DNA of 23,130 bases from Clostridiales bacterium (GTDB lineage Bacteria; Bacillota; Peptococcia; Peptococcales; Peptococcaceae), in NCBI GenBank assembly GCA_003343815.1, contig QAKL01000047.1, positions 1-23,130 on the forward strand, given 5' to 3'. The notes beneath the pieces are model-generated. The model saw only the letters and a list, made by a program, of their open reading frames with translations, did not search any database and had not been told where the DNA came from. Below are positions 7,678-15,192 of the stretch, one piece after another. The translations under genes were made by a program, and so were the position numbers. Positions within the stretch are counted from its first letter, which is position 1, and every line of letters begins with the position of its first letter.

Positions 7678-7890
7678 ATGAAAGGTCATTTGGAAATTTT
7701 CGAACACCGCTTAAAAGATATGGCGCAAAAGCTGCCCGGCGCGCAAAATTTAGATATGGAGCAAACTTTCCTCCAATTTGAGCAAGCCTTGGGCACGGAG
7801 ATCCCCTATTATGATGTCCATAACGGCTCGACCTTGGCAGATTATTACGCGTCCAACTTTATGCAGTTTGTTAAAAATAAATTAAAATAG
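7678..7890 (+). CDS. unrecognised 70-residue protein, only plus-strand gene
   Basis: I do not recognise this protein. It is 70 residues, soluble, with no signal peptide or membrane helix. It looks mostly helical: an N-terminal amphipathic stretch (HLEIFEHRLKDMAQKL), a middle part with DMEQTFLQFEQAL, and a C-terminal YYASNFMQFVKNKLK. It has no cysteine and one aromatic cluster (IPYYDVHN). Support for a real gene is contextual: AAAGGAG 8 bases before ATG, a TATAAT box upstream, a strong terminator 6 bases after the stop, and no competing gene on the other strand. It lies between trmB and ddl, divergent from the first and convergent with the second. Confidence 0.75.
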   Translation: MKGHLEIFEHRLKDMAQKLPGAQNLDMEQTFLQFEQALGTEIPYYDVHNGSTLADYYASNFMQFVKNKLK

Positions 7891-7895
7891 TTCCG

Positions 7896-7933
7896 TATAC
7901 CGCTAAGCCGATTACTTAGCGGTATATTTTTTT
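7896..7933 (+). terminator. strong rho-independent terminator
   Basis: A 12-bp perfect stem TATACCGCTAAG / CTTAGCGGTATA (7896-7907 and 7915-7926) encloses a 7-base loop and is followed on the plus strand by seven T (7927-7933). It ends the small plus-strand gene. The T tract overlaps the ddl stop codon on the other strand; read from the minus strand the hairpin has no U tract, so it may only weakly stop the converging ddl transcript. Confidence 0.92.
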
Positions 7934-9008
7934 AAAAATCGATGACGTTTCTTCGTTTGTCCTGAAACCTCTCGAAAGCATACGCCAAAAGTTTATCCAA
8001 AAGCTCGCTGAAACCAAGTCCGCTTTGCGCCCAAAGCTTGGCGTACATACTGATTTCCGTAAAGCCAGGCAAAGTGTTGATTTCATTTAGCAAAATAGCG
8101 CCGTTGTCGCGGTTGATGAAAAAATCCATGCGCCCTAATCCCGCGCAGTCCAGCGCCTGATACGCCGTTTTGGCATAGCTCACGATTTTTTCGTACTCCT
8201 CCGCAGTAATCTCCGCCGGAATCACCGCTACCGATTTATTGTCGATATATTTCGCTTTGTAATCGTAAAATTCGTTTGAGGCGATAATCTCCCCTGCACA
8301 GGCGCACACGGGCTCGTCGTTGCCCATCACGGAAATTTCGATTTCGCGGGCATTCACGCCCTCCTCCAAAAGCAAACGGCGGTCAAATTTTGCCGCCTCC
8401 GTGATCCCAGCGCGCAGACTTTCCGGATCGTGAGCCTTGGTAATTCCTACCGAGGAGCCGGCGTTAGCAGGCTTCACAAAAATAGGATACTTCAGCTTAC
8501 TCTCTGCCTCTGCCACGACCTTTTCGATGTCGCTTTCGACCTCGTGCCTGCTCACACAGACAAACTTCGTCTGCGGAATATCATGAAACGCTAAAATTTT
8601 GCGCATTAAAATTTTGTCCATCCCTACCGCCGAGCCACTCACTCCCGCGCCCACATATGGTATCTGCGCCAATTCCAACAGTCCCTGCAAAACGCCGTCC
8701 TCACCGCAAGTCCCGTGGATAATTGGGATCACCGCATCCAATTTCGCCACTATTTCACCATTAGCCCGGCATAAATATCCACCTGGTTTTGCCAGTAAAT
8801 TAACTTCATTTTCGGCATAATCATCTGCCGTAAAACTTTTAACATCACTTTCTTTTATCGACGCATACATTTTGCCGTCCTTACTCATGCCGATCGGCAC
8901 GATATTATACTTTTCGTGATCCAAATTTGCACAAATCGCCCCGGCTGAGTTGCACGACACCTCATACTCCCCGCTGGGACCGCCAAAAATCACTCCGATT
9001 GTCAGCAT
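7932..9008 (-). CDS. ddl: D-alanine--D-alanine ligase
   Basis: Ddl joins two D-alanines with ATP to make the dipeptide that ends the peptidoglycan pentapeptide; it is cytoplasmic. This 358-residue ATP-grasp protein shows FGGPSGEYEVS (8-18), HGTCGEDGVLQGLLE (98-112), FVKPANAGSSVGITKA (177-192), EFYDYKAKYID (246-256) and the metal-binding NEINTLPGFT (308-317). Tyrosine 254 in YDYKAKY corresponds to E. coli DdlB Tyr216, which favours D-Ala-D-Ala; the D-Ala-D-lactate ligases of lactic acid bacteria have Phe there. The first motif is GPSGEYEVS rather than the commoner SxEHEVS, a mild variation. It is the last gene of the hflX unit, 10 bases after the DUF456 gene, with an AGGAGG-type site before ATG 9008. 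Confidence 0.96.
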   Translation of the reverse strand: MLTIGVIFGGPSGEYEVSCNSAGAICANLDHEKYNIVPIGMSKDGKMYASIKESDVKSFTADDYAENEVNLLAKPGGYLCRANGEIVAKLDAVIPIIHGTCGEDGVLQGLLELAQIPYVGAGVSGSAVGMDKILMRKILAFHDIPQTKFVCVSRHEVESDIEKVVAEAESKLKYPIFVKPANAGSSVGITKAHDPESLRAGITEAAKFDRRLLLEEGVNAREIEISVMGNDEPVCACAGEIIASNEFYDYKAKYIDNKSVAVIPAEITAEEYEKIVSYAKTAYQALDCAGLGRMDFFINRDNGAILLNEINTLPGFTEISMYAKLWAQSGLGFSELLDKLLAYAFERFQDKRRNVIDF

Positions 9009-9018
9009 AACTTTCCTC

Positions 9019-9495
9019 CTATACCATCTTCACAAATACATATATCAGTATAATTACCGCTAAAACAGCCTGCAAAACAATTCCCGCGATATTGCCGATA
9101 AGTACGCCAAGCGCCGCTTTGCCGCTTTGGATGAGATCGCGCTTTTCGTAATATTCCACGCACACCAAGCCCACGACCGAGCCAATAAGCATCCCTGCAA
9201 AACTAAAAAGCACCAATCCAATCACACCGCCGATAACGGAGGCGATCACTCCGTGCTTGCTCGCGCCGAATTTTTTCGCGCCGATAGCCGACCCCGCATA
9301 GTCAATCCCCATGCCAAGCGCAGTGAATACTCCTGCCAGCACCGCTAACATCGGCGAATACATACACCATCCGTCATAAAAACCGTAAAGCAAAATCGCG
9401 CCGAACATTAACCCTAATCCCGGCACCATCGGGATTATCGTCCCGAAAAAGCCCACAACTAAGGCTATCAGCAACAATACCTCTGCCCAGTTCAT
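9019..9495 (-). CDS. DUF456 family membrane protein
   Basis: This 158-residue, very hydrophobic protein has glycine-rich helices: GFFGTIIPMVPGLGLMFGAILLYGF near the N-terminus, then GIDYAGSAIGAKKFGASKHGVIASVIGGVIGLV, LIGSVVGLVCVEYYEKRD, and a C-terminal helix. This repeated GG/GxxxG pattern and the PMVPG motif are those of the DUF456 family, whose function is unknown to me. An in-frame open stretch extends to 9531, but ATG 9495 was chosen because it has GGAGAAAT at proper distance and follows the preceding TAA by one base. It is probably translationally coupled to the ynbB-like gene and precedes ddl, so a cell-envelope role is possible but only by context. Confidence 0.82.
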   Translation of the reverse strand: MNWAEVLLLIALVVGFFGTIIPMVPGLGLMFGAILLYGFYDGWCMYSPMLAVLAGVFTALGMGIDYAGSAIGAKKFGASKHGVIASVIGGVIGLVLFSFAGMLIGSVVGLVCVEYYEKRDLIQSGKAALGVLIGNIAGIVLQAVLAVIILIYVFVKMV

Positions 9496-9496
9496 C

Positions 9497-10765
9497 TTAT
9501 TTCTCCATTTCTCCGGCGGCTGCCGCCACACCGGCTATCACCTGTGCTAAAGAAATACCGCCCTGCATATACGCGATATATGGCTCTCTGATTGGCGCGT
9601 CCACGCTTAATTCAATAGATGAGCCTTGGATAAACGTCCCGCCCGCCATGATGATCGGATCCTCATACCCTGGTAACGGCGTATCATAAGGCGTCACATA
9701 CGCATCCAGCGGTGAGGCTTTTTGAATCCCGCGGCAGTAGGCTCTGATTTTATCCGCCGAGCCTAATTTAATCGCTTGGATAATATCTGCCCGCTCCTCA
9801 TCATAGCGCGGCGAGACATCGTAGCCCATTTTTTCTAATAAGCAAGAGGCGTACACTGCGCCTTTTAATGCCTGCTCAACAATTAACGGCGCCATGAATA
9901 ATCCCTGATATGCCAAACGGTTGAAATCCAAAGCCGAACCGACCTCGCCTGCGATCCCCGGCGCCGAGAGACGAATTGACGCCAATTCGACCAAATCCTC
10001 TCTGCCTGCCACATAGCCGCCGCGCGGAGCCAAAGCGCCGCCGGGATTTTTGATTAATGATCCGGCGATCAAATCACAGCCGACCTCGAGCGGTTCTTTT
10101 AATTCGACAAACTCGCCGTAGCAGTTATCAACAAAGATAATAATATTTTCGTCGATTTCTTTCACAAATTTTGCCGCCCGCGCAATTTTTTCGATCGTCA
10201 AACTTTTTCGCCAGCTATAGCCGCGGGAGCGCTGAATGCAGACCATTTTGGTGCCCTTATGCACCGCTTGAGCAATCGCGGGATAATCGAAATCATCGTC
10301 CTTTAAATCGACGACGATGTGTTTCGCGCCCATCGCCGCCACTGTCCCCGGCTCCTTATCATGACCGATGACCTTTTGCAAAGTATCATAAGGCATGCCG
10401 CTTATCGACACAAACTCATCTCCCGGCTCCAAAACGCCCAAAAGAGCGATTGCTATCGCATGCGTCCCTGACAAAATGCTTGCTCTGACCAAAGCGCGCT
10501 CCGCCTTAAAAACGTCCGCCCAGATTTTTTCAAACAAATCGCGCCCCACATCGCCGTAGCCGTAGCCGGTCGAACCGTTTAAATGAAAATCTCCGGCTTG
10601 ATTTTTTTGAAAGGCGTTTAAAACTTTCAGCTGATTATATGAGGTGATCTCGTTAATTCTGCCCCATGATTTTTGCGATTCTTGATAGCACTCCTGCATC
10701 AACTGCAATAACTCCGCAGAAATATCGTATTTTTCCTGCAACGCTTTAAAATAACTTTCCATCAT
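9497..10765 (-). CDS. ynbB: methionine gamma-lyase family / YnbB-like PLP enzyme ("aluminium resistance protein")
   Basis: This 422-residue, fold-type I PLP-dependent protein is of the YnbB family (Pfam Alum_res). Visible elements are STGYGYGDVGRD (65-76), RASILSGTHAIAIALLG (94-110), a cofactor-binding aspartate in FVDNCYGEF (211-219), and the probable Schiff-base lysine K239 in GSLIKNPGG, followed by LAPRGGYVAGR. The substrate is not established; annotation as methionine gamma-lyase is by distant similarity to the Cys/Met metabolism enzymes. It starts 3 bases after the hflX stop, with GGAGAG overlapping the hflX end. The hflX-ynbB pairing is also seen in Bacillus (ynbA-ynbB), which supports the call. 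Confidence 0.9.
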   Translation of the reverse strand: MMESYFKALQEKYDISAELLQLMQECYQESQKSWGRINEITSYNQLKVLNAFQKNQAGDFHLNGSTGYGYGDVGRDLFEKIWADVFKAERALVRASILSGTHAIAIALLGVLEPGDEFVSISGMPYDTLQKVIGHDKEPGTVAAMGAKHIVVDLKDDDFDYPAIAQAVHKGTKMVCIQRSRGYSWRKSLTIEKIARAAKFVKEIDENIIIFVDNCYGEFVELKEPLEVGCDLIAGSLIKNPGGALAPRGGYVAGREDLVELASIRLSAPGIAGEVGSALDFNRLAYQGLFMAPLIVEQALKGAVYASCLLEKMGYDVSPRYDEERADIIQAIKLGSADKIRAYCRGIQKASPLDAYVTPYDTPLPGYEDPIIMAGGTFIQGSSIELSVDAPIREPYIAYMQGGISLAQVIAGVAAAAGEMEK

Positions 10766-10768
10766 TCA

Positions 10769-12562
10769 TTACTCTCCATTTTTTATATATTCCGCTAATT
10801 CCCACGGCAGCACATCGTTTGCCGTTAAAACAAAGCTCACACCCTGCTCTGTATATTCTACATCATCGAGCTGTCCTAAAGCGTAAAAACGTCCCAGCTT
10901 GCCGGCCTCAGCCAAAGGCAGGAAAAATTCCAAGCGTTTATCAGCACCGAAAAGCTTTTCATACAAAAGCGACTTTAAATCTTCCAGCCCCTGCCCGCTT
11001 TTCGCCGACACGCAGATACTGTCCGGATAGGTCAAAAACTCTGTTTCATCTTCCATCACATCAATTTTATTAAACACATAAATCATCGGTTTTTGCTCGA
11101 CTTTAATTTGTGCGAGAATCATTTCCACCGCTTTTATTTGCTCGCGATAGTTGGGATTGGACGCGTCCACCACCTGTAAAAGCACATCAGCGTCCTTTAA
11201 TTCCTCTAATGTCGCCTGAAACGCCTCCACCAATTCTTTCGGCAGATCGCGGATAAAGCCGACCGTATCGCTTAAAAGGATTTTCTGCTTATCGAGCATT
11301 AAGGTCCGTACCGTCGTATCTAACGTCGCAAAAAGCTGATCCTCCGCATAAATATCCGCGCCCGTGAGTGCATTCAGCAAAGATGATTTCCCCGCATTGG
11401 TATAGCCGACCAACGCCGCTTGTTTGATACGGTTTTTCGTGCGGTTGCGGCGCTTGAGCTCACGCTGCTTTTCGACTTGCGCCAGCTCGCGGCGGACATT
11501 ATCCAGCCTGCGGTGGATATGACGGCGATCAGTTTCAAGCTTAGTCTCACCAGGTCCGCGCGTGCCTACGCCGCCGCCTAATCTGGACATGCTTACGCCC
11601 TGCCCTATCAAGCGCGGCAAGAGATAATTGAGCTGCGCCGCTTCTACTTGCAGCTGCCCCTCTCGACTTTTAGCTCGAGCAGCAAAGATATCCAAAATCA
11701 AGCCGTTTTTATCCAAAACTTTCTTGCCCAAAGCACGGTTTAAATTATTCTCCTGCGCCGGAGAAAGCGTATTTTCAAAAATCACACAATCGGCGTGCGT
11801 ATTTTGCATTAGCATCGCCAATTCTTCCAATTTTCCTCTCCCTAAGCAAAATACGCCGTCAGGCTTATCTTTATGCTGTACCAGGCGCCCGACCACCGCT
11901 AAATCAGCACTTTCGGCTAAATTAACCAATTCGTCGATGCGCTCTTTTTCCTCGCGCTCACTCAAGCGGCCCGACAAAACCCAAATTAAACACACCCGTT
12001 CTTTTTCCGTTTTAAGCTCATGCAAAGTATGATTATCTATTTCCGCCTCGATCTCGGAAATTATCCTAAGCGCATGCAAACGGTAAAAATCCTTTTCACC
12101 GATATGCTCGTAAACCTGCGCTTGCTGCGTTAATTTTCCCTCTGCCGCGCTTATTATCGCTACGGAAAATTCGCATTTCTCCTCGCCTGCGCCGACGGCG
12201 CACATCAGATCAAGCCTCAACTGGCTTAACGCGCTTAAATCAGGAGCGCTCAAGCGGCAGTCGCCGCCGGGGTGCGTATGCACCGCCCTGAGTCCGCACA
12301 AACCGTACTCATTCCTTTTTTTCGACATATTTGGTAACGGCGCCGTCGCGTCCGTGCCGACGCTCACCATTTCTACATACCCGAAACGATTTATATAGAT
12401 TGCAATTTCTTTATTGATCTCCCCGGTGATCTCGCTCATCAGCTCCACCATTTCCGCGGAAGCAATTTCGCTCTTTTGGCAGCTCATCTCTGCTAAAGTT
12501 TCTAATTTTTGCTTAATATGCTTGCTCAAATTATCTGTCTGCCCCAGTATTTCTTTAGCCAT
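10769..12562 (-). CDS. hflX: GTPase HflX with an extended JAMM-like N-terminal domain
   Basis: HflX is a ribosome-splitting GTPase that acts on stalled 70S ribosomes in stress. At 597 residues this is about 170 longer than compact HflX proteins. Residues 1-185 form an extra domain with VHTHPGGDCRLSAPDLSAL (H95, H97, S105, D108), which resembles the HxHP...SxxD core of JAMM/MPN metalloproteases. The HflX domain follows (VVGRLVQHKDKPDGVFCLGRGKLEEL), then SMSRLGGGVGTRGPGETKLE (325-344), and the G domain with GYTNAGKS (386-393), DTVGF (432-436), NKID (498-501) and SAK (519-521). GAGGTGAT precedes ATG 12562 and a near-consensus promoter lies just upstream. It is first gene of the unit with ynbB, DUF456 and ddl. 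Confidence 0.95.
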   Translation of the reverse strand: MAKEILGQTDNLSKHIKQKLETLAEMSCQKSEIASAEMVELMSEITGEINKEIAIYINRFGYVEMVSVGTDATAPLPNMSKKRNEYGLCGLRAVHTHPGGDCRLSAPDLSALSQLRLDLMCAVGAGEEKCEFSVAIISAAEGKLTQQAQVYEHIGEKDFYRLHALRIISEIEAEIDNHTLHELKTEKERVCLIWVLSGRLSEREEKERIDELVNLAESADLAVVGRLVQHKDKPDGVFCLGRGKLEELAMLMQNTHADCVIFENTLSPAQENNLNRALGKKVLDKNGLILDIFAARAKSREGQLQVEAAQLNYLLPRLIGQGVSMSRLGGGVGTRGPGETKLETDRRHIHRRLDNVRRELAQVEKQRELKRRNRTKNRIKQAALVGYTNAGKSSLLNALTGADIYAEDQLFATLDTTVRTLMLDKQKILLSDTVGFIRDLPKELVEAFQATLEELKDADVLLQVVDASNPNYREQIKAVEMILAQIKVEQKPMIYVFNKIDVMEDETEFLTYPDSICVSAKSGQGLEDLKSLLYEKLFGADKRLEFFLPLAEAGKLGRFYALGQLDDVEYTEQGVSFVLTANDVLPWELAEYIKNGE

Positions 12563-12590
12563 GCGATCACCTCTATTTTACGAATACTTT

Positions 12591-12619
12591 ATTATACCAC
12601 GTTTGCCCCGCAGGTACAA
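12591..12619 (-). promoter_or_regulatory. promoter of the hflX unit
   Basis: The minus strand reads TTGTAC (12614-12619), a 17-base spacer, then TATAAT (12591-12596): four of six -35 matches and a perfect -10 at ideal spacing. It lies about 30 bases before the hflX start codon. This is the best sigma-70-type promoter in the window. Confidence 0.8.
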
Positions 12620-12652
12620 TAAAAATCGTACGCAAAAATATCGGGATAAATT

Positions 12653-12678
12653 AAAAAAAGACAGCGGAAATGCTGTCT
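12653..12678 (-). terminator. rho-independent terminator after the unrecognised 140-residue gene
   Basis: On the minus strand a 7-bp perfect stem AGACAGC / GCTGTCT with loop ATTTCC is followed by TTTTTT. It lies 35 bases past the stop at 12713 and before the hflX promoter, so it insulates the two. Confidence 0.85.
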
Positions 12679-12712
12679 CAGGTATATTTGTTATTTGAAA
12701 CTTTTTCATATT

Positions 12713-13135
12713 TTACTTTTTATCATTTATTTGCTCGTTCTTTTGCAACATGTCAAAAAGATTTTTTCCGAAACCTTTATACAATTTCATATCATGCAAA
12801 TAAATATATTTCACTATCTCCGGAGGAGTTATCTGCTTTCTAAATTGCTCATGGTAATTTCCGCCCTTAGCACTGATGTTTTTAGTATTTTTATGCATAA
12901 GCCTCGTTTTCCCAAGCCTCGGCTCAAAATACCACAAAGAATACCCTGTGTCCATGATAATTTTCCCATACTCAAAGCTATACTTTATCCCCAATCTTTC
13001 GCACTCCGCTTTGGTCTGAACACAAATTTTTTCTAATTCTTGTTCGATTACATCATGCCTTTCATCAAGCTCGCTTGACTGTAAATATTCATCTAATGCT
13101 TGTTCAAAATCTTCATCATTTTCGTATACTATCAC
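12713..13135 (-). CDS. unrecognised 140-residue protein in an AT-rich stretch
   Basis: I do not recognise this protein. It is soluble, without signal peptide or membrane helix. The N-terminal third is acidic and helical (ENDEDFEQALDEYLQ, DVIEQELEKICVQTKAECERLG); the middle looks like beta strands (YSFEYGKIIMDTGYSLWYF); the C-terminal part is basic and aromatic (NYHEQFRKQITPPEIVKYIYLHDMKLYKGFGKN). The start is a GTG at 13135 with CAGGTG 7-8 bases before it. The composition is visibly AT-richer than flanking genes: 17 G+C of 60 in bases 12721-12780, against 29 of 60 in 17701-17760. Own terminator and weak promoter suggest a monocistronic, possibly acquired gene. Not related by any motif to the heme genes upstream. 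Confidence 0.7.
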   Translation of the reverse strand: MIVYENDEDFEQALDEYLQSSELDERHDVIEQELEKICVQTKAECERLGIKYSFEYGKIIMDTGYSLWYFEPRLGKTRLMHKNTKNISAKGGNYHEQFRKQITPPEIVKYIYLHDMKLYKGFGKNLFDMLQKNEQINDKK

Positions 13136-13168
13136 CTTGCAACACCTGCAGACTTAATTCAAATATTA

Positions 13169-13196
13169 AAAATAGTTTCTCATTTTAGTTTGTAAA
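13169..13196 (-). promoter_or_regulatory. weak candidate promoter for the 140-residue gene
   Basis: The minus strand reads TTTACA (13191-13196), 16 bases, then TATTTT (13169-13174), about 33 bases before the GTG start. The -35 is good (five of six) and the -10 only fair (four of six). In such AT-rich DNA this could be chance. Confidence 0.35.
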
Positions 13197-13213
13197 AGTA
13201 TACCTTTCCAAAC

Positions 13214-13711
13214 TCACCCTTGCGCCATTCCCGCCAATTCGTTGCCCATGAAATATTTCATGCCGATTTTCTTTAATTCGCGGATCGTTCTGAGCTCCAT
13301 ATATTTTATCGGCTGCGCTATATCGTAAAGCTCCTGCAGCAGCTCTTGATACTCCTCCTCGCTCTGGGCGTGCACCATAGCGTACAAATTATAATCAAAT
13401 TCGGGATCTTTTTTGCGTTCGTAACAGTGCGTAACCTTGGGGTGCGCCGCCATTTTTTTGCCCAAACGCTCAATATCCGCAGGATTTACATCCCAGACGG
13501 TCATGACGTTAATCGTATAGCCTACATTATTATGTCTAAGGGCGATCGACATGCGTTTCAGACAGCCTTTTTCCTGCAAAGCGCGGATCCCTTCCAATAG
13601 CTCCTCCTCACTCATGCCAATCGAAGCAGCGACTTCTTTATACGGTTCCTTGACCAAAGGCAAATCATTTTGCAAAGCGCGCACGATCGCTTGTTCTTTT
13701 TCGCTAAGCAT
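13214..13711 (-). CDS. ahbB: siroheme decarboxylase subunit AhbB
   Basis: AhbA and AhbB together remove two acetate carboxyls from siroheme to give 12,18-didecarboxysiroheme, the first step from siroheme to heme b. This 165-residue protein has an Lrp/AsnC-like winged helix at the N-terminus (SEKEQAIVRALQNDLPLV...YKEVAASIGMSEEELL) and a RAM-like second half. Family markers are MSIALRHNNVGYTINVMTVWDV (about 54-75), HPKVTHCYERK and FDYNLYAMVHA. The context (last gene after ahbC, ahbD, ahbA) supports an enzyme rather than a transcription regulator. ATG 13711 overlaps the ahbA stop (TAATG), with GGGGGTGA before it. NirG/H/L/D homologues of heme d1 synthesis are the alternative family reading; no other d1 genes are here. 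Confidence 0.92.
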   Translation of the reverse strand: MLSEKEQAIVRALQNDLPLVKEPYKEVAASIGMSEEELLEGIRALQEKGCLKRMSIALRHNNVGYTINVMTVWDVNPADIERLGKKMAAHPKVTHCYERKKDPEFDYNLYAMVHAQSEEEYQELLQELYDIAQPIKYMELRTIRELKKIGMKYFMGNELAGMAQG

Positions 13712-14178
13712 TACTTCACCCCCAAATCAAAGGTCACATCAATTTTAAAGCGATGCCCCGTATAAAAACGCAGTACACGGTTTACTGCCGGGTGTTCATC
13801 GATAATATCGACAATCTTATCCAGTGTTTCCTGATTGATCGCGATCACCGTAAACCACATATTATACTTATTTTCGCGGAGATAATTATGCGTGATACCC
13901 GGGAATTTATTGATTAATTCCGCTACATCGTCGATTTTATCAGGCTCGACCTCAATTGCGCACAATGTTGAAACATACCCTAACTTGCGGGAGTTGAAAA
14001 AACCCGACATCCTGCGGATAATATTTTCCTCCTTTAAAACGCCGATGCGGCGGATGACTTCATCCTCGTCTATATCCCCCAATTCCTCTGCCATCGCCAG
14101 ATACGGGCGCGAAACTATCGGGATCCCGCGCTGCAAAATCATCAAGATACGCTTATCTGTTTCGTCTATTTTATACAT
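13711..14178 (-). CDS. ahbA: siroheme decarboxylase subunit AhbA
   Basis: This 155-residue partner of AhbB has the same Lrp-like layout: winged helix with DETDKRILMILQRGIPIVSRPYLAMAEELG, then IIRRMSGFFNSRKLGYVSTLCAIEV and a RAM-like domain containing FPGITHNYLRENKYNMWFTVIA and FYTGHRFKIDVTFDL. In the known enzyme the two subunits form a heterodimer that decarboxylates siroheme. An upstream ATG at 14193 overlaps the ahbD stop but has no ribosome binding site; ATG 14178 has GAAAGGGA 5-6 bases ahead and gives the usual MYKIDETDKRIL start, so it was preferred. It is distinct from AhbB in sequence, which argues for a complete heterodimer. Confidence 0.92.
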   Translation of the reverse strand: MYKIDETDKRILMILQRGIPIVSRPYLAMAEELGDIDEDEVIRRIGVLKEENIIRRMSGFFNSRKLGYVSTLCAIEVEPDKIDDVAELINKFPGITHNYLRENKYNMWFTVIAINQETLDKIVDIIDEHPAVNRVLRFYTGHRFKIDVTFDLGVK

Positions 14179-14192
14179 ATTCGTCCCTTTCA

Positions 14193-15179
14193 TCAGCGTT
14201 TATTCATGATACATAAAGGATCTTCTGCCATATAGTCACCCTTATGATAATATGCCGCGCGCGCTCGGCAGCCGCCGCATTTCTTTTTAAAGCCGCAGGA
14301 GCCGCAGCCGTCTTTATAACTCTCGGTGCGCAGCATTTTAAAGATTTCATTATCGCGCCAAATCTCGTCAAATGGCGTTTCCTTGACATTACCGATCTCC
14401 ATTTTCATATAAGCGCATGGCTGCACATCGCCTTTAGGACTGATGATACAGTAGCTGATGCCTGCCAGACATCCTTTGGAGAAACGCAGATGCTGCCCCA
14501 TCTGCTCGGAGACGCGCATAAACTGCGGCGCGCAGGTCGGTTTGACCTCGATCGGCACCGTAGCCGCTTTTTTCATAATGCGCGTCAATATCGCCTCATA
14601 CTCCTCGCGCCCAAGCGCCTGATCGACAATCTCCTCGCCGCGGCCGGTCGGCACCAAGAAGAAAATGTGGTGAGCGGAGGCACCGATTTTCACCGCAAAA
14701 TCCATAATATCCTCGATTTCTTCGGCGTTCCAGTCCATGACCGTCGTATGAATCTGCGTACGGATCCCCGCGTTGATACAGTTTTTCATCCCCTCGACCG
14801 CTAAATCCCAAGCATGTTCCATCCGCCGCAAATCATCGTGTTTCTTCTTATCCAAACTGTCTAAGCTAATCCCTGCTCCCGCCAGTCCGGCGGCTTTTAA
14901 TTTTTCCGCCGCCTCCTTCGTGATCAAAGAGCCGTTACTGCCTAATACCGGGCGCAGTCCCTGCTCTTTGGCATAAGCGATCAGCTCGTAAATATCTTCT
15001 CTGGTCATCGGCTCGCCGCCGGAAAAAATCATGATCTTAAAGCCGGCTTTCGCCACCTCACTGATCAGTTTTTTCGCCTGCACGGTGTCTAATTCGCCCT
15101 TGGCTTTTTCGCCCGACTCGCGGTAGCAGTGGGCGCAAAACATATTGCAGTTGTTTGTGGTATTCCAAGACATTATCAT
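14193..15179 (-). CDS. ahbD: radical SAM heme synthase AhbD (NirJ2-type)
   Basis: AhbD performs the last step of the siroheme-dependent route, oxidative decarboxylation of the two propionates of iron-coproporphyrin III to the vinyls of heme b. This 328-residue radical SAM protein has the cluster motif CNMFCAHC (C11, C15, C18), FSGGEPM, SNGSLIT and SLDS in the barrel, and a cysteine-rich C-terminus (GCLAG, QPCAYM, GCGSCGFKKKCGGCRARA, PLC) for an auxiliary iron-sulfur cluster. It lies 13 bases after ahbC with GAGGG before ATG 15179. Assignment of AhbD versus AhbC between the two radical SAM genes is by length and by the short N-terminus, plus the usual order ahbC-ahbD. NirJ-like nomenclature in databases refers to the same families. 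Confidence 0.88.
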   Translation of the reverse strand: MIMSWNTTNNCNMFCAHCYRESGEKAKGELDTVQAKKLISEVAKAGFKIMIFSGGEPMTREDIYELIAYAKEQGLRPVLGSNGSLITKEAAEKLKAAGLAGAGISLDSLDKKKHDDLRRMEHAWDLAVEGMKNCINAGIRTQIHTTVMDWNAEEIEDIMDFAVKIGASAHHIFFLVPTGRGEEIVDQALGREEYEAILTRIMKKAATVPIEVKPTCAPQFMRVSEQMGQHLRFSKGCLAGISYCIISPKGDVQPCAYMKMEIGNVKETPFDEIWRDNEIFKMLRTESYKDGCGSCGFKKKCGGCRARAAYYHKGDYMAEDPLCIMNKR

Positions 15180-15192
15180 GTTTCTGCCCTCA

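Noticed and set aside
7932..9008. Vancomycin-resistance type D-Ala-D-Lac ligase
   Set aside because: The specificity position carries tyrosine (Y254 in YDYKAKY) and there is no vanH, vanX or vanS/vanR-like neighbour.
13187..13214. Imperfect inverted repeat AGTTTG...CAAACT at the end of ahbB as a terminator or operator
   Set aside because: Six base pairs with an internal bulge and no U tract on the minus strand; too weak to call.
13214..14178. Two Lrp/AsnC-family transcription regulators
   Set aside because: The winged-helix look is real, but both carry AhbA/AhbB family strings and sit in one operon with two heme-type radical SAM genes, so they are better read as siroheme decarboxylase subunits.
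14244..14804. Long plus-strand open frame of 186 codons inside ahbD
   Set aside because: It is antisense to a clear radical SAM gene, has no ribosome binding site I can see, and its product has no recognisable domain; the same holds for the other plus-strand frames inside genes (for example 11628-12032 and 15145-15537).
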